Source of the DNA: Asticcacaulis tiandongensis
GTDB taxonomy: Bacteria > Pseudomonadota > Alphaproteobacteria > Caulobacterales > Caulobacteraceae
DNA length: 64,000 nucleotides
Direction of reading: 5' to 3'
Assembly (NCBI RefSeq): GCF_006475605.1
Contig: NZ_SSBC01000019.1
Coordinates: 62,001-126,000 of the forward strand
The translations under genes were made by a program, and so were the position numbers. Position 1 is the first letter of the stretch; each line of letters begins with the position of its first letter. This document shows positions 8,689 to 17,232 of the stretch, piece by piece. The notes beneath the pieces are model-generated. The model had not been told where the DNA came from. It made no database searches and saw nothing but the letters and a program-made list of their open reading frames with translations.

Positions 8689-9921
8689 ATGAATGCAAAT
8701 CAGTGGTCAGGTGTTCCGTTGACAGGGGCCATTCCCAGTGAGGCTGACCGTATCGGTCGTCTCGCTGAAGCCGGTGAACAGATGGTCGAACGCCTTAGAA
8801 AGACTGCCTTTTTACCCGGTTCTATCAAGCAGCTGAACGTCCGTCTAGGCATTGCCGAGGTCGCCGATCTGCTCGGTTGTTCGACCAATCGTATCCGTAT
8901 GGCCGAGCAGGATGGACGCCTGCCGCCACCGCCGGAAAGCGAATCGGGCCGCCGTTTAGGCTATGATATCCCCGCTCTGCTGAATATGCGTCAGGTGCTT
9001 GGCGCCTCCCCGCGCCGCTCCCCCGAAGATCCGCCCGCCATCATCACCGTTCAGAACTTCAAAGGCGGCGTCGGCAAATCCACCGTCACCACCCATTTGG
9101 CCCATTATCTCGCCGTTCAGGGCTATCGGGTCCTCGTCGTCGATTGCGACAGTCAGGCGACCACCACGACTCTGTTCGGCTTTAATCCGCATTTTGATAT
9201 TCGCCGCGAAGAGACGCTTTACCCCTATCTGTCGATCGAGCCGACGCAGGACGACCTGCGTTACGCCATCAAAAAAACCATCTGGCCCAATGTCGATCTG
9301 ATCCCGTCAAACCTGCAAATGTTTGACGTTGAATATGAACTGGCAGCGGCCGGATCATCGGGTGGCGGCACGCTGGCCTCACGTTTTAGGAAATTAAAAC
9401 AAGGACTTAACGATCTGGCGCAGGATTATGACATCATCCTGCTCGATCCCCCGCCCGCGCTTGGCACCATCTCTCTGACGGTCATGCAGGCCGCCAATGC
9501 CCTTCTGGTGCCGCTGGCTGCCACCACGCCTGACTTCTGTTCGACGGTTCAGTTTCTGTCTATGATGGGGCAGGTCATTGAGCAGCTACAAGAGGCCGGC
9601 ATCAAGGTCGAATATGATTTCTGCCGCCTGATCTGCTCGAAATTTAACGCCAATGACCCGAGCCATTCGATGATTCAGCGCATCATGGAACAGACCTTCG
9701 GCCCTGCCCTTTTGCCTGTACCCATTCTGGAATCCGCTGAGATCAGCCATGCTGCCCTGCGCATGATGACGGTTTATGAACTCGAAAAGCCGATCGGCAC
9801 CCCCAAAACCCATAAACGCTGCCGCTCGAATATCGACGAAGCCATGTCACAGGTTGAGCAACTTATCCGCCAGCGCTGGGGCCGTAACGAAGCTGCCCGT
9901 CTCGACTCGCTCGCTGTCTAG
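8689..9921 (+). CDS. parA: ParA partition ATPase, type Ia
   Basis: About 410 residues. The N-terminal part (to about residue 105) holds a MerR-like helix-turn-helix (VADLLGCSTNRIRMAEQDGRLPP), as in type Ia plasmid ParA and RepA of repABC replicons, which repress their own operon. The deviant Walker A box KGGVGKST is at about 125-132, followed by VVDCDSQAT (Walker A') and a later ILLDPPPALG (Walker B). ParA uses ATP to move ParB-parS complexes over the nucleoid. I chose the ATG at 8689; an in-frame GTG lies at 8680. parB follows 22 bases downstream, then the replication initiator gene, making a compact replicon-maintenance cassette. Confidence 0.93.
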   Translation: MNANQWSGVPLTGAIPSEADRIGRLAEAGEQMVERLRKTAFLPGSIKQLNVRLGIAEVADLLGCSTNRIRMAEQDGRLPPPPESESGRRLGYDIPALLNMRQVLGASPRRSPEDPPAIITVQNFKGGVGKSTVTTHLAHYLAVQGYRVLVVDCDSQATTTTLFGFNPHFDIRREETLYPYLSIEPTQDDLRYAIKKTIWPNVDLIPSNLQMFDVEYELAAAGSSGGGTLASRFRKLKQGLNDLAQDYDIILLDPPPALGTISLTVMQAANALLVPLAATTPDFCSTVQFLSMMGQVIEQLQEAGIKVEYDFCRLICSKFNANDPSHSMIQRIMEQTFGPALLPVPILESAEISHAALRMMTVYELEKPIGTPKTHKRCRSNIDEAMSQVEQLIRQRWGRNEAARLDSLAV

Positions 9922-9943
9922 CTGAACCAAAAGGCCCACTCAC

Positions 9944-10996
9944 ATGTCCAAACGTCAGTCCGACTATCTGTCCTCGCTCCTATCCTCTGATCCGGCCCCC
10001 GCCGAAGCCCCTGCCGCCCCCAGACCCGCCGAAGAGCCCGCGCGCCCTAATCCCAAGTCAACCATGACCCTTCTGGCCCGCGAATCGGCTCTGGCCCGCG
10101 TCGCTACCGGCGAAGTGAAACAGGTTACACAGCTTTTGCTCGATCCGGCCCGCGTCCGAATCTGGCACGGCAACCCACGGCATCAGGAAACCCTCAACGA
10201 AGATAACTGCCGCGATTTGATTGACGCCATCCTGGCCGAAGGCGGTCAGAAAGTGGCGGCTATTGTTCGTCGTGTTAGCGATGATCCGGCGCATGACTAC
10301 GAAGTCATTGCCGGATCACGTCGTCACTGGGCCATTTCATGGTTACGGGCTAACAACTATCCTGACATGATGTTTCTGGCACAGGTCCATGCACTGGATG
10401 ACGAAGCGGCCTTCCGCCTGTCAGATATTGAAAACCGCGCCCGTAAGGATGTCTCGGATTTTGAACGTGCCCGCACCTATCTGCAGGCGCTTGATGAGCA
10501 TTATAACGGCAAGCAGGCACGCATGGCTGAACGCCTGCGACTGTCCAAAGGCTGGCTATCGAAGATGCTTAGCGTGGCGGCGCTGCCGCAATGGGCCGTC
10601 GAAGCCTTTGCCAGTCCCGCTGACATTCAGCTAAAAGCCTGCTATCCGCTGGCGCAAAAAATCCAGGCATTAAGCGAACCTGACGGCACGGCCAGACTGC
10701 GTCAGATGAAAGAAGCCGCCGTAAAATTAAAGCGCCAACAATCTGACGGCACGCCCCTCCCCGCCCCCGAGGTCGTCAAGCGACTGATTAATGCCGGAGA
10801 AACCCAGACCACAGATGATCAGGTCATCAGCTTTGATACCGCCTATGGCCGCACCGCTCTGAGCGTGCTTTCGGCCAACCGTAACGGTGTCTCCATCAGG
10901 CTGCATGCCGGGTCGGGTGCCAGTGAGCCGGAACTACTGGACATGCTCAGGTCAGCACTTCGGGCGCTTGAGTCTCAAGGGAAGGGCCTGACCTAA
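9944..10996 (+). CDS. parB: ParB centromere-binding protein
   Basis: A 350-residue ParB/RepB-type protein. It has an N-terminal ParA-interaction region with low-complexity Ala/Pro, a ParB/Srx CTP-binding domain with an AGSRRHWA motif (the arginine-rich C2-type box, about residue 125), a DIENRARKDVS segment, and a helix-turn-helix (MAERLRLSKGWLSKML, about 185-200) for parS recognition. It loads at parS and spreads along DNA to serve as cargo for ParA. Two identical 16-bp palindromes just downstream are the obvious candidate parS sites. It is the second gene of the parA-parB-initiator cassette. Confidence 0.93.
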   Translation: MSKRQSDYLSSLLSSDPAPAEAPAAPRPAEEPARPNPKSTMTLLARESALARVATGEVKQVTQLLLDPARVRIWHGNPRHQETLNEDNCRDLIDAILAEGGQKVAAIVRRVSDDPAHDYEVIAGSRRHWAISWLRANNYPDMMFLAQVHALDDEAAFRLSDIENRARKDVSDFERARTYLQALDEHYNGKQARMAERLRLSKGWLSKMLSVAALPQWAVEAFASPADIQLKACYPLAQKIQALSEPDGTARLRQMKEAAVKLKRQQSDGTPLPAPEVVKRLINAGETQTTDDQVISFDTAYGRTALSVLSANRNGVSIRLHAGSGASEPELLDMLRSALRALESQGKGLT

Positions 10997-11005
10997 ATAC
11001 ATCGC

Positions 11006-11021
11006 GTTTCCCCGGGGAAAC
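11006..11021. promoter_or_regulatory. Candidate parS, copy 1
   Basis: GTTTCCCCGGGGAAAC, a perfect 16-bp palindrome 10 bases after the parB stop. Its outer GTTTC/GAAAC arms match chromosomal parS, but the CCCGGG centre does not. An identical copy is at 11085-11100. Confidence 0.75.
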
Positions 11022-11034
11022 ATTTGCACAAAGT

Positions 11035-11059
11035 GGATTCGACTCTCCGGGGCGAATCC
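11035..11059. repeat. Inverted repeat with three GANTC sites between the parS copies
   Basis: Arms GGATTCG (11035-11041) and CGAATCC (11053-11059) enclose an 11-base loop. The element contains GATTC, GACTC and GAATC, targets of the CcrM cell-cycle methyltransferase of Caulobacterales. It could be a protein site, an mRNA hairpin before the initiator gene, or both. Confidence 0.5.
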
Positions 11060-11084
11060 TGACAATTAACGACGATAGAGAAAC

Positions 11085-11100
11085 GTTTCCCCGGGGAAAC
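11085..11100. promoter_or_regulatory. Candidate parS, copy 2
   Basis: Second exact copy of the 16-bp palindrome GTTTCCCCGGGGAAAC, 46-61 bases before the chosen initiator start. ParB bound here could also influence initiator expression. Confidence 0.75.
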
Positions 11101-11145
11101 ACATAAGGCGTGATGATCTGCGGATCCCACACTCAGGGCAGGCAC

Positions 11146-12291
11146 ATGGACATACCGGAAAAACCAGAACAAATTGACCTGTTCCTACCCTACATGGCCG
11201 ACCTTAATCTGCGCGATCAGCGCGAGGTTATGGAGCGCCCCTTTTTCAGCCTATCGAAATCAAAGCGCCTGAAGCCCATTGATTACACCTCACCTGACGG
11301 TAAGGTCTGGGTGCATGTATCTTCAAACCCAGACTACGGTATGGCCACCATATGGGACGCGGACATACTTATCTATTGCGCCAGCGTTCTCAATGATATG
11401 AAGCAACGCCGCATCAATGATATCCCCCGCGTCCTTAAGATCATGCCCTATGATCTGTTGCGCTCAATCGGCCGACCTATTTCCGGTCGCTCCTATGAGC
11501 TGCTTGGGGCCGCCCTTGACCGGCTGCAATCGACCACCATCAAAACTAACATTCGCGCCGAGCAACGCCGCGAGGCGACCTTTTCCTGGCTGGATAACTG
11601 GAGCCAGCTTGTTGACGCCAAGACCGAGCGTTCGCGCGGCTTAAGCATTTCGCTTTCCAGCTGGTTCTATGATGGCGTGCTCATGAACGGCGGTGTCCTG
11701 TCAATTGATCGCGCCTATTTTGATATTACCGGCGGTCGGGAGCGATGGCTCTATAAGGTCGCACGCAAACATGCCGGCGGGGCAGGGGAAGACGGCTTTG
11801 CGATCGCCATGCCCACCCTGTTTGAAAAGTCCGGAGCCGAAGGTCAGTATCGTCGCTTTAAATTCGAGATCAGCGCCATTGTGAAACGCAATGACTTGCC
11901 GGGCTATAGCCTTGAGCTGGTTGAAGCCGCCAATTCACGTGAGCCTTTGTTGCTGATGAAGCGTCAGGCTACACAAAAGTCCGCCACACCAAAATTACCG
12001 GTAGCGCCACAGGTAGAACCCAAAGCCACACCGGCCATACCCGCCCCGGCAGCCTCCGATCAGCGCATGACGATCTCCCGATCAAACACCGGTGAGCCAC
12101 GCAACTATGTCACCGAAGAAACCCTGACCTATCTGCGCACCCATTATCGCGGATGGGATTTTCACGCCCTGCATCAGGATTTCCGTAACTGGATCAGCGA
12201 AGATCCTGAACGCTCCCCTGACCGCTATCAGAGTGCCTTTATCGGTTTCGTCAAACGCTATCACGAAAAAAACCGCTTCCAGCTGCGTTAA
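11146..12291 (+). CDS. repA: Replication initiator protein A (RPA family)
   Basis: About 381 residues, matching the RPA family of plasmid/chromid replication initiators of alphaproteobacteria. Characteristic segments are DQREVMERPFFSLSKSKR near the N-terminus and FDITGGRERWLYKVARKHAG in the centre, with winged-helix regions expected to bind origin iterons. A Pro/Ala-rich linker and a C-terminal domain follow. I chose the ATG at 11146 (AGGG seven bases ahead); GTG 11110 and ATG 11113 would add 11-12 residues. parAB lie upstream and the iterons lie 165 bases downstream of the stop, so this gene defines the window as part of an independent replicon. Confidence 0.85.
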   Translation: MDIPEKPEQIDLFLPYMADLNLRDQREVMERPFFSLSKSKRLKPIDYTSPDGKVWVHVSSNPDYGMATIWDADILIYCASVLNDMKQRRINDIPRVLKIMPYDLLRSIGRPISGRSYELLGAALDRLQSTTIKTNIRAEQRREATFSWLDNWSQLVDAKTERSRGLSISLSSWFYDGVLMNGGVLSIDRAYFDITGGRERWLYKVARKHAGGAGEDGFAIAMPTLFEKSGAEGQYRRFKFEISAIVKRNDLPGYSLELVEAANSREPLLLMKRQATQKSATPKLPVAPQVEPKATPAIPAPAASDQRMTISRSNTGEPRNYVTEETLTYLRTHYRGWDFHALHQDFRNWISEDPERSPDRYQSAFIGFVKRYHEKNRFQLR

Positions 12292-12344
12292 GGCCTATGC
12301 GTTTTTCGCAGGCGTTCCCGAAGTGACAACATCACTGCGCTAAT

Positions 12345-12627
12345 GATTCCCGCACTGTTAATAACTTGACTCACATAGAATCAGTTTGAAGCTTTTTCCT
12401 CTGCGGCTTACCCAAATAGATTCAAATTTCAGGCACATTCCCCGGAGCTTCGACACATCAGGAACGATGTTTGATCCATCAGGGACAAACCCTTGTCACA
12501 TCAGGAACTGTCCACTGATCTATCAGGAACAAAAACCTGATCTATCAGGAACAGCCAAAGCTTGTAATCTTCTGATTCAACAGAACAAAACTACGCTCAA
12601 CCGCCGCTTAACTTATCTAAAAGACTC
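12345..12627. other. Replication origin region with GANTC cluster
   Basis: The gene-free stretch after the initiator (12292-12730) holds the iterons and six GANTC sites (12345, 12368, 12378, 12419, 12574, 12623), against roughly one expected in 280 bases by base count alone. An AT-rich flank (12553-12660) could be the melting region. No clear DnaA box was found. Confidence 0.65.
12457..12552 (+). repeat. Five iterons of oriV
   Basis: Five direct copies of ATCAGGAAC (one ATCAGGGAC) start at 12457, 12478, 12500, 12522 and 12544, a period of 21-22 bp or two helical turns. The bases just before the core are also partly conserved (ACAC, TCC, TCAC, TCT, TCT). This arrangement is standard for initiator-binding iterons. 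Confidence 0.85.
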
Positions 12628-12676
12628 TAACCATTCTAACCCGTTTCAGAGGTTTAATGATTGTTTGAAAAAGAAA

Positions 12677-12707
12677 AGGGGCTCCGGTCATACATACCGG
12701 AACCCCT
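12677..12707 (-). terminator. Terminator after the GH43 pair
   Basis: A 12-bp stem (12677-12688 with 12696-12707) with one G-U pair and a 7-base loop, followed on the minus strand by CTTTT-rich sequence. It ends the transcript of the two GH43 genes and separates it from the origin. Confidence 0.75.
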
Positions 12708-12730
12708 GACTGGCTGACTTGCCTGACCCT

Positions 12731-13711
12731 CTAAGGCACAAGGGTCTTAAGGCGTTTATAGCGGTTTCGACTTACCGGAATGATCGTGCCGTGGCTGGCC
12801 CCCTGAGGGATTACAATATCGGCCGTCACGTCACGCCAGGTCACGAAGTCACGTGTGGCTACCGCGCCGAACTGGTTTGTCCGGTATTTGTCAAAGAAGA
12901 CGAGAACCTCCTTGCCGAGATTAATCGCCGTTGGTCCTTCGACCCAGGATTCCGTGATCGGTTCAGACAGAGGTGAAAATGGCCCTGTCGGTGATTTCGC
13001 CTCAACCCATTGCAGGTATTTATGCTCAGGCTTAAGCCGCTCATCCTTGATGAACATATAGAGCTTGCCCTTACGCCTGAGAAAGCTGGCGTCAATCACG
13101 CTGAAACCCGGATCATAGAGCAGGCGCGCATCACTGAAGGTCAGGAAATCCTTTGTCGTCGTATAATAGAGGCGGTGATTGTAATTATCCTCTGACTGCC
13201 CGGCGGTTTCCGGAAAGGCACCGGTAATGGTGCTCGACCAGAAAATCATAAAATGCCCGGCCTTATCGTCATAGATCACCTCAGGCGCCCAGGTGTTACG
13301 TGTCCCTTCAAACGCCTGCATGACCGGTATGGCCCGCTGTTCTGACCAGTTAATCAGATCAGGTGACGAGGCATAACCGATAGTAATGTCTGTCCAGCCG
13401 GTCGTCCAGACCAGATGGTAAAGCTCACGCTGCGGGTCCTTGAGCAGGCACGGGTCACGCATCAGCTTGCCTTGACCGACCTCAGGTACCAACAGAGGCT
13501 TACCGTCACCTATGGCCTCATAGCGCCGTCCGTCGGCGCTTATGGCCAGATGAAGTCCCTGCGCCTGACGGTCCTTGTTCTTGAAATAGCTGAAGACAAA
13601 GTGCCCGTTGCCGGCCGCTTGAGCCGCGGAGCCTGCGCTCAGGCCTGACAGCATCAGCCCCGAAGCCGTCAAGCCGTGCATGAGATCGCGGCGATTAAGG
13701 AGAGATGCCAT
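12731..13711 (-). CDS. GH43-like five-bladed propeller glycosidase, Tat-exported
   Basis: A 326-residue protein whose N-terminus (NRRDLMHG, then a hydrophobic stretch ending AQAAG) looks like a Tat signal. The mature part has the repeated blade motifs of GH43/GH117-type enzymes: LMRDPCLL (candidate base Asp), WAPEVIYDD, VIDASFL (second Asp) and WVEGPTAI (candidate acid Glu). Such enzymes release arabinose, xylose or galactose from plant polysaccharides in the periplasm. The stop of the preceding gene is almost adjacent (1 base), so both GH43 genes form one operon. The substrate cannot be decided; the protein resembles the lipoprotein at 25493-26497. Confidence 0.7.
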   Translation of the reverse strand: MASLLNRRDLMHGLTASGLMLSGLSAGSAAQAAGNGHFVFSYFKNKDRQAQGLHLAISADGRRYEAIGDGKPLLVPEVGQGKLMRDPCLLKDPQRELYHLVWTTGWTDITIGYASSPDLINWSEQRAIPVMQAFEGTRNTWAPEVIYDDKAGHFMIFWSSTITGAFPETAGQSEDNYNHRLYYTTTKDFLTFSDARLLYDPGFSVIDASFLRRKGKLYMFIKDERLKPEHKYLQWVEAKSPTGPFSPLSEPITESWVEGPTAINLGKEVLVFFDKYRTNQFGAVATRDFVTWRDVTADIVIPQGASHGTIIPVSRNRYKRLKTLVP

Positions 13712-13712
13712 A

Positions 13713-14678
13713 TTATTTCCTCACCGAAGCTGCGGGCAGGGGTACCTGATGAATACGTCCGTCAGGCCCGTAAGTCATTTCCTGCAAGGTAATCGATCGG
13801 CGATGCGAACCGCCACCGAGCAGTAATCTGTCGTGATAAAAAAGCCAGGTCCGGCCATCATGTTCCAGAATGGCCTGATGATTGGTTGAGATATTCAGGT
13901 AATCAAGAATAACGCCCTGATAGGTATATGGCCCCTCAGCCTTGTCAGAGGTGGCGTAGACAATCTGTCCCGGCCAGCCGGTTGAAAAGGTAAAATAATA
14001 CTTATTGCCGTGCGTATGGATGAAGGGGGCTTCCCCATAGGTCTTCTTAGGGTCATCCTCAGGAAAACCGTTGATCACAAGGTCTTCAATAGCACCATCA
14101 AGCGTGATCATGTCCGGTTTCAATTTGACGATCTTGGGCACACGGGTGCCAAAGGTCATATAGGCCTGACCATCCGCATCGATAAAGATATGCGGGTCAA
14201 TCGGCTCGTCACCGGCATTGGCATCAAGCGCCTTATCGACCAGCGGTGTACCACGGGCATCGCGGAACGGGCCTTCGGGTTTGTCGGCGACGGCCACACC
14301 GATCTTGTCGCCACCAACGGGGGCATAGAAATAATATTTGCCGTCCCGTTCAATAGCCCCCGGCGCCCAAGCCTTGGCATCAGGTTTCGCCCAGCCGAAT
14401 ACACTAACCGATAGGAAAGCGCCTTCGTCTGTCCATGTTTTCAGGTCGTCCGAAGCATAAAGCCGCCAGCTTGTCGAATCCCAGTAATCACCTGAGTTGG
14501 AGGCGTCATCTGTCGCATAGACATATATCCGGTTATTAAACACATGCGGCGAGGGGTCGGCATTAAAGCGCGGGCTGATGGGGGTTTGCGCCAGTGCCGG
14601 CACGCTGATCAGGCTCGCAAATGCAAGGCCGGAGAGATAGGACGAATATTTCAATACAAACTCCGTTGAAAAAGCCAC
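13713..14678 (-). CDS. GH43 family glycosidase (arabinosidase/xylosidase type)
   Basis: A 321-residue exported enzyme: signal peptide ending ALAQ, then a single five-bladed beta-propeller. The three GH43 acid residues are in recognisable settings: base Asp in RFNADPSPHVF, modulating Asp in EPIDPHIFID, and acid Glu in YGEAPFIH. The WYFYHDRL-like segment near the end is also typical (LFYHDRLLLGGGSHRR). GH43 enzymes invert the anomeric centre and act on arabinan, xylan or related side chains. It is the first gene of a two-gene operon, consistent with pectin/hemicellulose use. Confidence 0.85.
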   Translation of the reverse strand: MAFSTEFVLKYSSYLSGLAFASLISVPALAQTPISPRFNADPSPHVFNNRIYVYATDDASNSGDYWDSTSWRLYASDDLKTWTDEGAFLSVSVFGWAKPDAKAWAPGAIERDGKYYFYAPVGGDKIGVAVADKPEGPFRDARGTPLVDKALDANAGDEPIDPHIFIDADGQAYMTFGTRVPKIVKLKPDMITLDGAIEDLVINGFPEDDPKKTYGEAPFIHTHGNKYYFTFSTGWPGQIVYATSDKAEGPYTYQGVILDYLNISTNHQAILEHDGRTWLFYHDRLLLGGGSHRRSITLQEMTYGPDGRIHQVPLPAASVRK

Positions 14679-14787
14679 AGGGTTTCAGACCCGATCAGGA
14701 CAGGGCTTAAGGGGGCAAAATGACAGCGGTCTTGGGCGGGCCTGATAAAGCCCTGAGAGGCACTGTGCCTGTCACACGCCCCTTAGT

Positions 14788-16740
14788 CTAGGCCAGCAGG
14801 CTTGAAGGGTGGGTTTTGATCTCAGCCAGATAGGTATCGATTTCTATAGCCAGCAAGGGCTTGCTATAGAAATAACCTTGCGCGGTGCGACACCCCAGTT
14901 GCAGAAGCACGCGGGCCTCGGCTTCGGTTTCGACGCCTTCGGTCACACAGCCCAGCCCCATATCCGTGCAAAGGGTCACCAGCGATTTAACGATCTTATA
15001 GCTGGCCGGTTTCTGGTCGATATTGACGATAAAGCTGCGGTCAATCTTGATGCGCGTAAGGGGCAGGGCGTGCATCTGGCTCAAGGAGGCGAAGCCTGTG
15101 CCGAAATCATCAAGGGAAATGCCACAGCCCAGCGCTTTGAGCGTATTAATCGCCTCTGTCACCTCGTTGACATCGTGCATGACGGCGGTTTCGGTTATCT
15201 CAAAATCAAGCCGTTTCGGGTCGAAGTCCGAGGCTTTGACAATGGCGATCAGACGTAAAACCCCTTCGGCGGATGAAAGGTCATGTGCCGATAGATTAAA
15301 CGACAGGCGTAAGCCTTCCGGCCATTGGGTGGCTGTAGCCAGCGCTTTTTTGAGGAGTTGGCGGGTCAGCAGACCAATCATACCGGAACGTTCCGCCACA
15401 GCAATAAACTCAACCGGCGGCACACGCCCAAGAAGGGGGCTTTCCCAACGTGCCAGCGCTTCAAAAGCTATGGGGATACGGGTCTTGATGTGGACAATCG
15501 GCTGGAACACCACACTCAGTTCGTTCTCGAGATCAGCCAGATTCAGGGCCTGCTCGATACGGGCGTCACGGTGGATAGCGGCTTCGTGTATGGTGCTGAA
15601 CAGGACGGCTTGTCCGCGCTGATGGCGCTTGCCGGAATAGAGCGCGTAATCGGCCCGATCAAAAAGTTCCTCGGCGTTTGACGCCATGTGCGGATAGGTG
15701 GCAAAGCCCAGAGAACCGCCGATACGGACGGTGGCCTCAGGCAGGGATACAGGCCTGTGCAACAGGTCGCATACCTGCTGGCCAAAGCGGATCAGATCGT
15801 CTTCGCTGCCATAGTTCTGAAGGATCAGGGCGAATTCATCGCCCCCAAGCCGGGCAATATGCACTCCATCACCTTGCAGGGTCTGAAGGCGGGCGGCGAG
15901 GGCGGTAAGAAGTTTATCGCCGGTGGCGTGTCCATGCAGGTCATTGACCGTCTTGAAGCCGTCCAGATCAATGATACCGACGGCGACATCGCCTTTGGTC
16001 GTGGTCTGGGCAATGGCCTCATGCAGGACGGCAAAAAATTTTCGCCGGTTCGGCAGATCGGTAAGGCTGTCGAGATTGGCCAGATGCAGGTTTTCGTTAC
16101 TTAATGCCTCTGTGTGGGCCTTGGCTTCGATCAGGCGGGTAAAGTCACGGTAATAGATGCTCAGGATCACCAGAAGCACGACGGTAACCAGAGCCACATT
16201 TACAGATATAGCGACGAAGATCGGGTTGGCTGACAAACCGAAGAAAATCACGAACACCAGATTGACAATGCCCGCGACTATAAAGGCTGCCGGTTTCAGG
16301 TGCATCAGGCAGAAGATACAGCCAATAACACTAATGGCCATGTAGAAGGCGAGATGGCCTTGCTGATAGGCGTTGCCGTAGGGATAAAGGGCCAGTGACC
16401 ACAGGGTAAAGGCCGCAGCGATAACCCACGCCAACCGTGTGGTACGTATAAGTGCATGGGCGGCCAGCGCCCCGGTGACTTCTTTTTTCCGCGCCTGCCA
16501 CCAGCTTATGATGCGCAGGCTTGCGGCCAGGGTTGCCACCAGAGGACATACCACAGTCAGAAAAAGCGGGGCGGATCCCATGAAAGAGCTGACCAGTGCC
16601 CATGTGTTCACCAGCAGCGTCAGATACATCAGGGGTATCTGATGCGAAAAGGCCTGATACTGGGCCTTGAGCAAATCAAGGTTGTCAACCGGAACCGAAA
16701 AGAAATTACGAATACGCGCAACGAGAGGTGACTTAAGCAT
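14788..16740 (-). CDS. Membrane GGDEF-EAL protein (c-di-GMP turnover)
   Basis: A 650-residue protein with about six N-terminal transmembrane helices (residues 35-195), a GGDEF domain (LTDLPNRRKF, IDLDGFKTVND, RLGGDEFAL) and an EAL domain (FEALARW, LDDFGTGFASL, EGVETEAEA). Both active-site signatures are intact, so it could make and break cyclic di-GMP. In this order the signal controls the motile-to-stalked transition and surface attachment. The membrane part has no recognised sensor domain. It stands alone between a GH43 operon and the zinc efflux genes, and a second GGDEF-EAL protein is at 19955. Confidence 0.9.
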   Translation of the reverse strand: MLKSPLVARIRNFFSVPVDNLDLLKAQYQAFSHQIPLMYLTLLVNTWALVSSFMGSAPLFLTVVCPLVATLAASLRIISWWQARKKEVTGALAAHALIRTTRLAWVIAAAFTLWSLALYPYGNAYQQGHLAFYMAISVIGCIFCLMHLKPAAFIVAGIVNLVFVIFFGLSANPIFVAISVNVALVTVVLLVILSIYYRDFTRLIEAKAHTEALSNENLHLANLDSLTDLPNRRKFFAVLHEAIAQTTTKGDVAVGIIDLDGFKTVNDLHGHATGDKLLTALAARLQTLQGDGVHIARLGGDEFALILQNYGSEDDLIRFGQQVCDLLHRPVSLPEATVRIGGSLGFATYPHMASNAEELFDRADYALYSGKRHQRGQAVLFSTIHEAAIHRDARIEQALNLADLENELSVVFQPIVHIKTRIPIAFEALARWESPLLGRVPPVEFIAVAERSGMIGLLTRQLLKKALATATQWPEGLRLSFNLSAHDLSSAEGVLRLIAIVKASDFDPKRLDFEITETAVMHDVNEVTEAINTLKALGCGISLDDFGTGFASLSQMHALPLTRIKIDRSFIVNIDQKPASYKIVKSLVTLCTDMGLGCVTEGVETEAEARVLLQLGCRTAQGYFYSKPLLAIEIDTYLAEIKTHPSSLLA

Positions 16741-16932
16741 TCTGCCTGACCTTTGAATGGCTGATGCCCTCGTTCACAGGCATAACCAAGGCTTATCCTG
16801 TCTGCTTACTTACAGACGGGCATTGTTATTTCTATTCTGCATTATCAGGGGTTAATGCCTGATTACATTGGTCTGATAAATAGCACTCAGAACGTAAAAT
16901 CACGATGTGAATGAGGCGCGCGGCTCAGGGTT

Positions 16933-17232
16933 TCAGCCTTGTTCTTCGGCGGTATGGTCAATGATATCGGCCAGCATGTGACGGATATGCGCGTCGGCGG
17001 TTTCATAAAAGACCTGACGTGTCCGGCGTTCGCCCCGCACCAGCCGTGCGGCGCGTAGAAGCCTGAGATTATGGCTGACCAGTGAGGGACTGGCACCGGT
17101 AAGGCGGGCGATGTCTCCGACCGCCACAGGCCGGTTCAGGCAGGCCATCAGAATACGCAGGCGTGTCGGATCACCCAGAAGCTTATAGGTCTCGGCAATG
17201 CGTAAAATCTGGGCGTCGGGCAAGGGCGTCAA
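16933..17232 (-). CDS. ArsR/SmtB zinc-responsive repressor
   Basis: A 99-residue winged-helix repressor. The recognition region is ARLTGASPSLVSHNLRLLRAARLV. The C-terminal helix carries D-x-H and, eleven residues after that His, H-x-x-E (DAHIRHMLADIIDHTAE), the alpha-5 zinc site pattern of SmtB/CzrA. Metal binding releases the operator. It starts at a TTG that overlaps the stop of the cation-efflux gene by 4 bases (TTGA), with AGGGG upstream, so the pair is translationally coupled. The palindrome at 18259-18280 is the likely operator. Zinc, possibly also cobalt or cadmium, is the expected signal. Confidence 0.85.
   Translation of the reverse strand: MTPLPDAQILRIAETYKLLGDPTRLRILMACLNRPVAVGDIARLTGASPSLVSHNLRLLRAARLVRGERRTRQVFYETADAHIRHMLADIIDHTAEEQG

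Noticed and set aside
11035-11059. Antisense RNA terminator as in repABC replicons
   Set aside because: A hairpin exists between parB and the initiator, but neither strand has a T tract after it and no antisense promoter is evident.
12457-12552. CRISPR array
   Set aside because: The repeats share only a 9-base core and have a constant 21-22 base period without unique spacers of CRISPR length; they are iterons beside an initiator gene.
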